Part shown: piece after piece, positions 6,194-13,396 of the stretch
How the letters are laid out: every line of letters starts with the position of its first letter
Numbering within the stretch: position 1 is the stretch's first letter
Assembly (NCBI GenBank): GCA_038239365.1
Contig: JBBSEU010000024.1
Span: forward strand, 1 to 31,340
Direction of reading: 5' to 3'
Length of the DNA stretch: 31,340 nucleotides
DNA from: JBBRMW01 sp038239365
GTDB lineage: Bacteria; Chloroflexota; Anaerolineae; Aggregatilineales; UBA2796
Notes under the pieces: generated by a model
Told to the model about the DNA's origin: nothing
What the model saw: the letters and a program-made list of their open reading frames with translations, nothing else
The model's database searches: none
Translations under genes and position numbers: made by a program

Positions 6194-8767
6194 TCAGTCG
6201 AAGCGCCCGCCGTTATCGCCCGGTGGGTGCGGTGTTGCCAGAATCAGAGGCGTGATCGCGCCATTTTGAACGATTTCCGGTGCGCCCAGTGCGGTTGGCT
6301 TCCAGTGCCCTGCCAGCGGAATATCACCGGGAGCGCCATACACGATGTTCGTATCGGGCTGGCTGATCGTGCCGCTGGACAGGTAAGGCATCGTATTCTT
6401 TAGCGAAAACGTCCCACTTGCCGAATGGAAGACGCCAATGCCATCTTTGCCCTGCCCGATCCAATCGCCTTTCAAGGGCAGATCGTTGGCAACGCCAAAG
6501 TACGTATCACTATCGGAGAAGATAGCGCCGCAAAATACTGTGTTACCAGGCGGTATCCCGTTGCAAGTGCTGTTGGTCGTGTAGAAGCGCGAGGTATCAG
6601 GCCGATAGACGCCCGCCAGATCAAGCGTTCCGCCGATCCACTTTCCGGCGAGTCCTTTCCAGCCGGGATTGCCCAACACAATTGTATAGTCGGCGTAGAC
6701 GGTCAGGTTCGGTGGCTGCGGCCATGCGCTGATCAGGTAGATCAGGCCGTTTGAGGAGCGGAACACGCCGACGCCATCATGCGCGCGCCCCAGGTTGCCA
6801 ATTGGATCGTTTTGCAAGGCACTTACCCAACGTCCGGCAATCGGCGTATCGTTGGGGTTGCCGAAGACGAATGCCTGCGTGAGCGGGGCGTTCTGCACAT
6901 TGCTATCGTACAGGGTGAACACGCCAAGCGCCTGATTGTATAGGCCAACTGTATCGTAGCCATCGCCATCCCAATCGCCTACCAGTGGAAAGCTGTTTGC
7001 ATCGCCCGCCTGAATGGTGATGTCGGGCAGACCGGGTGTGTTGCTGTTTCGCAGATAAAAGGTGTGACTGCTCTTGCGGTACACGCCAATAGTATCCAGC
7101 GGCCCGGTGGTCGTTACGCTGCGTGGAATCACGACGAGGGTGATCGAGGACGCCGGAAAAGTTGCCGTGAATCCGGTGGCCGTTACCGCTTGATCGGACT
7201 GTCGGACAATGGCGTTCAGGTTGGCCGCACTGTAACGATAGACCTGGGCTGTCGCTGACGGGCTGAAACCATTCAAGGCGAGGCTGCTGGTCAGGCTGTT
7301 GTTCGATTTGTTGATGATCATCAGTGTGAGCGTGTTTGATGAGCGCAACGCACCATAGATGGCAAGCTGGCTCTGATCGGCACTGCTGGCCTCGATGCCC
7401 ACATCACCGAACGCGCCGCCGCTGCCGTCATAATTGCGATACATGCGGAAGGCATACGCGCCGGGCTGACCACTGCTCGGTGGCCCCCAGATCGTTGCCA
7501 GATCAAGCCCTTCGCGGCCAAAAATGCCCAGAACATCGGCCTGAGCCAGTGCCCCGTTTATATCTTCGAGGCCGCCCCAATTGTATTCACTGATGGCGAG
7601 CTTCGTATTGGGATAGTTCGTGTTCACCCAATCGTGCATTCGCGGGATCATGCGTACCGGTGTGGCGATCCAACTTTCATCGGTATACGTTGGATCCCAG
7701 AGGGAGCGGGTCGAACGCAGGCGCAATGCCTTTGTCGCCGCGTCACCTGCCGGGCTGAGTGAAACACCGTTTGCCTGTGGATAAAAGTGCAAATCGAGGT
7801 AATCCAGGATGCGAACGTGATTGGTTTGTTCATAAGCGCGCATTTGCTGGAGATACCAATCGGTGAATGCCGTACCGCCATGTGCGTTGCGATCCTGCGG
7901 ATTGTTCCACCAAGCGCCGCCGGGTGCTGCATCCAGCGCCGAATAGAAGTAACCCGTCCAGCCCCATTCGGCGGGGCCAAGCGTCTGCGCGTTCGGATCG
8001 ACAGCCTTCACCGCTGCCGCATATTGATAAGTGCGCGTCCGCATTTCATCATAGCTGGTTGGCAACGGGTGAACGTCGCGGTGCGTGCTGTTCCAGAGCA
8101 TCGGCTCGTTATCCAGATCGTAGAACAGAACGCCACCCGCCGCAGCCGTCCCATAACGCCCGATCAAGTGACGCATCCAGTTCTGGTCGAAGGTCGGATC
8201 AATCGCCAGGCTGGTATCTGTCGGCGCGTTGCCCGTTAGATTGCTACCGTTTGTTTTCATGCCGTTGCCACAGTCGGGCCGCCAGGGATCGGTTGACTGC
8301 TGTGCGCCGTATGCGGCAACACTGAATCCGCACGCATAAGCGCGACTCTTGGGCGTCCAGCCGATGGTTGGCAATGTGAGCAGTGTCTTTGTGCCCGTGC
8401 GCCGATCCTGATCGACGAACTGATCGGAAGCTGAGCCATTGGGCAGCGCCGCCGGGTTTGAATTATCGTTCGGGATGTTCTCGAAGTACCAATCGCTGGC
8501 ATGATTCGACGTGTCGTTTTGCCAGTTATAGCGCGTTACGGAGTTGCCGCCCCAGCGCCGAACCGGGAGATGCAGTTCCTGGGCAAGGGCTTCGTCGGCG
8601 AAGTTCATGCCGTAGATATACGGACTGATCGGGTGCTGTTTGGCGGTGCTGGCATCGACCTGGAGCGCCGGGCCGCTTTGCGCCGCCGCCGGATAGATCG
8701 CGTCGAAGGTCAGCACGAGAACACTCCAAAGCAGGACAAAGCGTATTAATGAGCGGTAACGCAGCAT
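6194..8767 (-). CDS. Secreted GH44-type endoglucanase/xyloglucanase with C-terminal repeats
   Basis: 857 residues. Residues 1-29 are a signal peptide (LIRFVLLWSVLVLTF, cut near AAAQ). The catalytic part spans about 35-550 and matches glycoside hydrolase family 44: ISPYIYGMNFA, LPVRRWGGNSVTRYNW and SDWYFEN near the start, DLDNEPMLW with E221 as probable acid/base, and AISEYNWGG with E394 as probable nucleophile. GH44 enzymes are retaining endo-beta-1,4-glucanases that often act on xyloglucan. A beta-sandwich end (about 470-548) is also typical. From about 558 to 840 come four or so repeats of the form GVYR..FYLRNS..G..PLVGDWDGDG, probably a propeller-like carbohydrate- or surface-binding region. 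ATG at 8767 has AAGGGG ten bases ahead. It heads the minus-strand glycan import module. Confidence 0.88.
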   Translation of the reverse strand: MLRYRSLIRFVLLWSVLVLTFDAIYPAAAQSGPALQVDASTAKQHPISPYIYGMNFADEALAQELHLPVRRWGGNSVTRYNWQNDTSNHASDWYFENIPNDNSNPAALPNGSASDQFVDQDRRTGTKTLLTLPTIGWTPKSRAYACGFSVAAYGAQQSTDPWRPDCGNGMKTNGSNLTGNAPTDTSLAIDPTFDQNWMRHLIGRYGTAAAGGVLFYDLDNEPMLWNSTHRDVHPLPTSYDEMRTRTYQYAAAVKAVDPNAQTLGPAEWGWTGYFYSALDAAPGGAWWNNPQDRNAHGGTAFTDWYLQQMRAYEQTNHVRILDYLDLHFYPQANGVSLSPAGDAATKALRLRSTRSLWDPTYTDESWIATPVRMIPRMHDWVNTNYPNTKLAISEYNWGGLEDINGALAQADVLGIFGREGLDLATIWGPPSSGQPGAYAFRMYRNYDGSGGAFGDVGIEASSADQSQLAIYGALRSSNTLTLMIINKSNNSLTSSLALNGFSPSATAQVYRYSAANLNAIVRQSDQAVTATGFTATFPASSITLVVIPRSVTTTGPLDTIGVYRKSSHTFYLRNSNTPGLPDITIQAGDANSFPLVGDWDGDGYDTVGLYNQALGVFTLYDSNVQNAPLTQAFVFGNPNDTPIAGRWVSALQNDPIGNLGRAHDGVGVFRSSNGLIYLISAWPQPPNLTVYADYTIVLGNPGWKGLAGKWIGGTLDLAGVYRPDTSRFYTTNSTCNGIPPGNTVFCGAIFSDSDTYFGVANDLPLKGDWIGQGKDGIGVFHSASGTFSLKNTMPYLSSGTISQPDTNIVYGAPGDIPLAGHWKPTALGAPEIVQNGAITPLILATPHPPGDNGGRFD

Positions 8768-8865
8768 AATTGTTTTACCCCTTTAATTGCGGGCAATAAG
8801 TCATACTGAAGATTGTATGGAGAACCAGCCAATTATCTATGGTACGGTCAGGCTAATGACTGAGA

Positions 8866-8894
8866 TTGATTAAGCAGACAAAACTTCCTACAAT
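8866..8894 (+). promoter_or_regulatory. Promoter of the aldo/keto reductase
   Basis: TTGATT (8866-8871) and TACAAT (8889-8894) are exactly 17 bp apart. Transcription would start near 8901, leaving a short leader that holds the ribosome site. Confidence 0.6.
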
Positions 8895-8914
8895 TGAAGG
8901 CACACGGCATAGAT

Positions 8915-8920
8915 AAGGAA
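8915..8920 (+). promoter_or_regulatory. Ribosome binding site supporting a TTG start
   Basis: AAGGAA ends seven bases before TTG 8928. No ATG is available near the conserved N-terminus, so this site decides the start. Confidence 0.65.
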
Positions 8921-8927
8921 ACTGGTT

Positions 8928-9848
8928 TTGGAAACTCGTAAGATTGGATCGCTGAGTGTTTCGGTAGTTGGGTTGGGCTGTAACAATTTTGGGCGACGGC
9001 TGGATGCGGCGGGAACTGAATTGGTTATCAATGCCGCACTCGACGCGGGGGTGAACTTTTTTGATACGGCGGATGTGTATGGGGGCACGCTGAGCGAGTC
9101 GTTCATGGGGCCGCTCCTTGCCCCACATCGTGAAAAAGTTATTATTGCCACGAAATTTGGCATTGCCATTGAGGGTCAGGGTGGGGGTGCCAGTCCTGGC
9201 TACATCCGAACTGCCATTGAAGCCAGTTTGCGCCGCCTGGGTACAGATCGGATTGACCTGTATCAGCTTCACCAGCCTGACCCGGCAGTGCCGATTGCGG
9301 AAACACTCGGCGAGTTAAACAGGCTTGTCCAGGAAGGCAAAGTACGTGAGATCGGCTGCTCGAATTTTTCGGTTGAGCAGTTGCAGGCTGCCGAAGCCGC
9401 TGTTCAACCGGAGGCAGCGCACTTTGTGAGCGTCCAAAATGAGTACAGCCTGCTGCGCCGTGAACCCGAAGCCAATGTGCTGCCTGAATGCGAACGTACT
9501 GGTCTCGCCTTTTTGCCCTATTTTCCACTGGCTAGCGGCTTATTGACTGGCAAATACCGAAAGAATCAGGCAGCACCGGAAGGTACTCGTATTACGACAG
9601 GGGCAAACTACGCACAATGGCTCAGTGATGAAAACCTCTCGTTGGTTGAGAGGCTTATCCAATACGCCGAGGCACGGGGGCATACGCTGCTTGAACTGGC
9701 CTTTGGCTGGTTGCTGCGCTGGCCGTCGGTTGCTTCGGTGATTGCGGGTGCAACCAAACCCCAACAAATTCAGGCGAATGTTGCCTCGGCGGGCTGGACG
9801 TTAACCGATGCCGATATTGCCAACGTCAATGCTATCCTGGCGCAGTAA
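8928..9848 (+). CDS. Aldo/keto reductase
   Basis: 306 residues, the normal size for an NAD(P)H-dependent aldo/keto reductase with a TIM-barrel fold. The catalytic tetrad is visible: D46 and Y51 in FFDTADVYGG, K76 in IIATKFG, and H115 in LYQLHQPDP. The cofactor region near the C-terminus (SVIAGATKPQQIQANV) matches the family. Translation starts at TTG 8928 (LETRKIGSLSVSVVGLG), with a fitting ribosome site. It would reduce an aldehyde or ketone sugar or xenobiotic; the substrate cannot be read. It is divergent from the GH44 gene, so the 160-base gap between them probably carries both promoters. Confidence 0.9.
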   Translation: METRKIGSLSVSVVGLGCNNFGRRLDAAGTELVINAALDAGVNFFDTADVYGGTLSESFMGPLLAPHREKVIIATKFGIAIEGQGGGASPGYIRTAIEASLRRLGTDRIDLYQLHQPDPAVPIAETLGELNRLVQEGKVREIGCSNFSVEQLQAAEAAVQPEAAHFVSVQNEYSLLRREPEANVLPECERTGLAFLPYFPLASGLLTGKYRKNQAAPEGTRITTGANYAQWLSDENLSLVERLIQYAEARGHTLLELAFGWLLRWPSVASVIAGATKPQQIQANVASAGWTLTDADIANVNAILAQ

Positions 9849-9859
9849 GACTAATATCG

Positions 9860-11308
9860 CTATTTGGCCGCAGTCGTCGGTGTATTCGGCGGTAGCAGAG
9901 TAATCCCGGCAGTGGCCGCGCTCGCCGCATTGGTGACTTCGGCCACCTGTGCCGTTTGCGTCAGATTCAGATCGGGAATGTGGGGCGCACGCGCGGTAGC
10001 CGTCAGTGCGGCTGGCGTTGCTGTGCCCTGCGTATCAACCAGTTCCGTGCTGACCGTGACGCCGGACATTTCGGGGCGCACGATCTCGAACCAGGTTTGC
10101 CCCGGCTTGAGATGAATCGGCGTTTTGTTATCGGCGTAATACAGCAGCAAACCACCCCGATCACGGTTGCGCCGCCAGATGCCCTGATACCACTTGCCAT
10201 CGCGGAACACAAACGCCTTATCCGCGCCCCACAGTTGAATCTCGACAGCAGGTGAACCCGTTTCCGATTCGTAAATATCAGGGCGATTGACGTGATAGGC
10301 CTGCAAGATCACGACATTATCCGCCGATATCTGATTGCCCGTATTGGCGTCGATGTGCGGCAGCCCAGTATTCCAACGGTAATACTTGCCGTCGGTGGGG
10401 TTGTACTGCCAGCGCGCATCCTGATCGTGATACCACTTGATCGCAATATCGTTAGCATTCTTGCCACCATCATCAGGCGTCGTGTCGAAGGCCAGACCTT
10501 TGGCAGCGGTGCCGGTATTGTTGCTGCGCTTGGCCGCTAAATCCCACATCTGAAAGGTATTACCGAACAGGGTATGTTCAAAGGCCAAACCAGGGCGTGG
10601 AAAACGGCAGAAGGGGGGGCAATTATCGCCAAATTGCGGCGTAAGCGCCTGGAAACGCAGTGACGTTTTGACTTTTTCGGCGTCAGGCGCGCAAGGTAGT
10701 GCGCCACCTTTTTCATTGATGCAGTAGCCTTCCAAGATCATCTTCTTGATCGGATCGTTCGAGCCACTGTAGGCCAAAATCGCGTTGTACATCGTCATCA
10801 ATTCCAGATCGAGCAAACGCCCGCTGCGAATCGAGCCGACATGTTCCGATCCCTGACTGCGGAAGATGGCGGCAAAGCGCGTGACGCCGCCTTCAACTTC
10901 ATATTCGTAGACGATATCGGCATTGCTCAAACCGCTTTGTGGCCGCACCACAGGCGTATAGTTGGAAACCTTGACGATCAGGTTGCGGCGGGTGCGGGCT
11001 TCATCGCTTGGATAAGGTAGCCCGGTCAGTGGATTGATGTTATCCGGGTAGTTGATCGGGCCAATCGTCGTTGGCGTCACTGACGGCGTATCAGTTGGCG
11101 CGGGCGTCAATGTTGGCGTGCGCGTCGGGTTGATCTTCACACGCGGCGTATTGGTGACGGGCAGGGTCGGGCGGCGCGTGTTGGTAGCAGGCGCAAACAG
11201 TGAATAGTTCTGTGCCGCGCTGCTGATGCTGTTCGCAGAAGACAGCGCGCCACTGGAAACAATCAGGGCTAACAGTAACAAAAATATCAGACGGGAAACA
11301 CGGTTCAT
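9860..11308 (-). CDS. DUF3048 (YerB-like) secreted protein
   Basis: 482 residues. It begins with a signal peptide (LIFLLLLALIVSSGALSS) and a Thr/Pro-rich linker at about 45-85 (NPTRTPTLTPAPTDTPSVTP). Residues about 90-440 match the DUF3048/YerB family: NPLTGLPYPSDEARTRRNLI, VRPQSGLSNADIVYEYEVEG, VTRFAAIFRSQGSEHVGSIR and SGRLLDLEL. The C-terminal half holds the companion lobe (NVVILQAYHV, YQGIWRRNRDRGGLLLYYAD, LKPGQTWFEIVRP). Biochemical function is unknown; family members are extracytoplasmic. An inserted stretch with Cys residues (YCINEKGGALPCAP, DNCPPFCRFPRPG) could form disulfides outside the cell. Its stop lies 11 bases from that of the convergent aldo/keto reductase gene. Confidence 0.88.
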   Translation of the reverse strand: MNRVSRLIFLLLLALIVSSGALSSANSISSAAQNYSLFAPATNTRRPTLPVTNTPRVKINPTRTPTLTPAPTDTPSVTPTTIGPINYPDNINPLTGLPYPSDEARTRRNLIVKVSNYTPVVRPQSGLSNADIVYEYEVEGGVTRFAAIFRSQGSEHVGSIRSGRLLDLELMTMYNAILAYSGSNDPIKKMILEGYCINEKGGALPCAPDAEKVKTSLRFQALTPQFGDNCPPFCRFPRPGLAFEHTLFGNTFQMWDLAAKRSNNTGTAAKGLAFDTTPDDGGKNANDIAIKWYHDQDARWQYNPTDGKYYRWNTGLPHIDANTGNQISADNVVILQAYHVNRPDIYESETGSPAVEIQLWGADKAFVFRDGKWYQGIWRRNRDRGGLLLYYADNKTPIHLKPGQTWFEIVRPEMSGVTVSTELVDTQGTATPAALTATARAPHIPDLNLTQTAQVAEVTNAASAATAGITLLPPNTPTTAAK

Positions 11309-11471
11309 TACTCAAAAGCCTCGTAAACAGCAGACAAACGCGCGCTACTATAACCCGTTACGCCGGACAAGGCGACGAACGTTAGGGATGCGTCGTGCAG
11401 GCGTGTGGAGTCATTCGGTTTGAAACAGGTTTGCAGCATGTTCGAGAAAGCCTCGGATGTAACACATTTGT

Positions 11472-11501
11472 TTGCGCCGTTCCCAGAGACGCATGTACAA
11501 T
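11472..11501 (+). promoter_or_regulatory. Putative leaderless promoter of the response regulator gene
   Basis: TTGCGC (11472-11477) and TACAAT (11496-11501) are 18 bp apart. The -10 ends eight bases before the ATG at 11510 and no Shine-Dalgarno motif is seen, so the mRNA probably begins at or near the start codon. Confidence 0.45.
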
Positions 11502-11509
11502 AATCACCT

Positions 11510-13396
11510 ATGACCACTAAAGTGCTGATCGTCGATCCGGATATTGCCTTTGCCGTTGGCGTCAAGCGTGCGCTTGAACAATCGGGCGATTATAAAGTGA
11601 CCGCCTTCGCCAACGGACAGGCAGCGGTGGAGTTGGCGCGTGTCGAACCGCAAGATGTAACGATCATCGACTTCAACCTGGGCGATATGGATATTGCCGC
11701 ACTGATTGCGGGATTGCGCGGCGTTCAGCCCGATCTGTTTATCCTGGTCAGTCCGCGCACCGGCGTGCAGATCGAGCGGCTTCAATCGCTGGATGTACAG
11801 GGCAGTATCACCAAGCCTTATTACGCAAGGCAGCTTGGCCCGGTGATTCGTGAAGCAGTGGCCGCCCGTGCGCGGTTGGCACGCAAATCAAAAGCAACAG
11901 CCCCACCTGCACCGCCTTTGCCCAACCCGCCATCAACCACACCTCAAGTCTCAAAACCCGCTTCTGCACCGATCCCGGCGCTTTCGCCCGATTTTGATGC
12001 GGCACTGGCCGAATTATCAAAGCAGCCGATCATTGTCGAGCCGCCCGTACAGGCCGACGACACATTCCGCCGCCATATCGCGGCCATGCTGCCCGAAAAA
12101 CCGGCTACACCTGCCGGGCTGCGTAAAACACTGGAAAGCGTCGTCCTATCCGATAAGCCGTTCTCGGAAGAAGCGACTATCGCGGATATGGTCACGGGGA
12201 AGCCGCTGATCGATCCGCCTTTGCTACCGATCCCGCCCGCTCCGCTCAACAAAATCAGTGAGCCGCCCGCCGAACCCGATTTTGCAACAGCAGCACTTAA
12301 CGCGGTTCGCGCCACGCCTAACCAGGATTTTTCGCTCAAAACATTTGTCGAGAAGATCGAAAAAGAAACAGGGACGCCGTTACCGGGTTGGGCACGCAGT
12401 TCGCCGGAAGAACTCGATCAGCCAACACTGGTTGAACCTGCTTTTGTCGAGGCGGCCTTGTCCGAACCGACGCCGCCCGCCGAACTAAAACCAGAAACAC
12501 TTGTCGAGCCGATACCTGAAAAAACAGAAAAAACCCCCGAAGCGGCACCTGAGCCATTTGCCGAAGTCGCGCTCAGCCTGACACAGCTTTCGATGCACTC
12601 AGCGGCGCGGGTGACTATTCTGACGCGCAATGACGAAGCAGTGGCGGTGGCGGGCGAACTGAGCGAACGTGCTGTCGCGGGGATCGTTGAAACGATTCGT
12701 GAGGCGTGGAAAGGCAGCACCGACGCAGGCGGCGCATTGATCCGGTACATTCAGGTGCCGGGTATCGGCGACTTCATGCTGTATTCCACGCAAACCGTCG
12801 CCGATATGCGCCTGTCGATGCTGTTCCCGGCGGAAACGTCGCTGCGAATTATCCGCAAGCAAACCCGCCAACTACTGGATGCGCTGGAAAATCCGGCGGC
12901 TGCGCCATCTGCGCCAACTGCCGAAGCACAGGCCGAAACGACGCTGCTCTCCCGCCCGACAGATTTACGCCCGCCCGAAGGTTTGCAAGAGGCTATCGAA
13001 AGCAGCATGCCCCCGGCGGCCATTGAGCCAGTGCCGCCACGCGCGGTTGGGCCGTTAGCGCCTTATGCGTTTGTGTGGCTGCCCCAAAAGGGCACGCTCT
13101 CACCCGATTTGGCCGGGCTGATGATCAGTTGGCTGAACGAGATCGCAACCCTGCACGGTTGGAAGATCGAAGCAACCGAAGTGCAGCCCGCCCATGTGAG
13201 CCTCCAAATCAACATCCCGGCCAACGAAGTGCCGAGCAGTGCCGTCGAAGCCCTGATGCGCGAAACCGCCGCACGTGCCGATATGCCTCAATTATGGGCA
13301 GATGCCTATTACATTGTGCCATCGGATCGGCCTGTGACACAGCAGGAGATCGCGCATTTCGCGCTATACCGCCAAACGGCAGAAGCGGCAGACTAG
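11510..13396 (+). CDS. Response regulator fused to roadblock-like and IS200-transposase-like domains
   Basis: 628 residues. Residues 1-120 form a receiver domain with its key residues intact: acidic D9 and D11, phosphoacceptor D54 (TIIDFNLGD), S81 and K102 (GSITKPYY). A long Pro/Glu/Ala-rich linker (about 125-350) follows, probably disordered. Residues about 355-460 (SAARVTILTRNDEAVAVAGE, LIRYIQVPGIGDFMLYST, MRLSMLFPAE) look like a roadblock/LC7 (longin-type) domain, which usually pairs with small GTPases. Residues about 515-622 resemble the Y1 transposase fold of IS200/IS605 TnpA: YAFVWLP, GWKIEATEVQPAHVSLQI and LWADAYYIV. The HUH motif has become H562-V-S564, so DNA-nicking activity is unlikely. 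There is no DNA-binding output domain of a normal type. It is convergent with, and overlaps, a degenerate sensor kinase gene. Confidence 0.8.
   Translation: MTTKVLIVDPDIAFAVGVKRALEQSGDYKVTAFANGQAAVELARVEPQDVTIIDFNLGDMDIAALIAGLRGVQPDLFILVSPRTGVQIERLQSLDVQGSITKPYYARQLGPVIREAVAARARLARKSKATAPPAPPLPNPPSTTPQVSKPASAPIPALSPDFDAALAELSKQPIIVEPPVQADDTFRRHIAAMLPEKPATPAGLRKTLESVVLSDKPFSEEATIADMVTGKPLIDPPLLPIPPAPLNKISEPPAEPDFATAALNAVRATPNQDFSLKTFVEKIEKETGTPLPGWARSSPEELDQPTLVEPAFVEAALSEPTPPAELKPETLVEPIPEKTEKTPEAAPEPFAEVALSLTQLSMHSAARVTILTRNDEAVAVAGELSERAVAGIVETIREAWKGSTDAGGALIRYIQVPGIGDFMLYSTQTVADMRLSMLFPAETSLRIIRKQTRQLLDALENPAAAPSAPTAEAQAETTLLSRPTDLRPPEGLQEAIESSMPPAAIEPVPPRAVGPLAPYAFVWLPQKGTLSPDLAGLMISWLNEIATLHGWKIEATEVQPAHVSLQINIPANEVPSSAVEALMRETAARADMPQLWADAYYIVPSDRPVTQQEIAHFALYRQTAEAAD

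Noticed and set aside
12960..13390. An active IS200/IS605 transposase gene
   Set aside because: The similar sequence is the in-frame C-terminal domain of the response regulator, lacks the HUH pair, and has no element ends around it.
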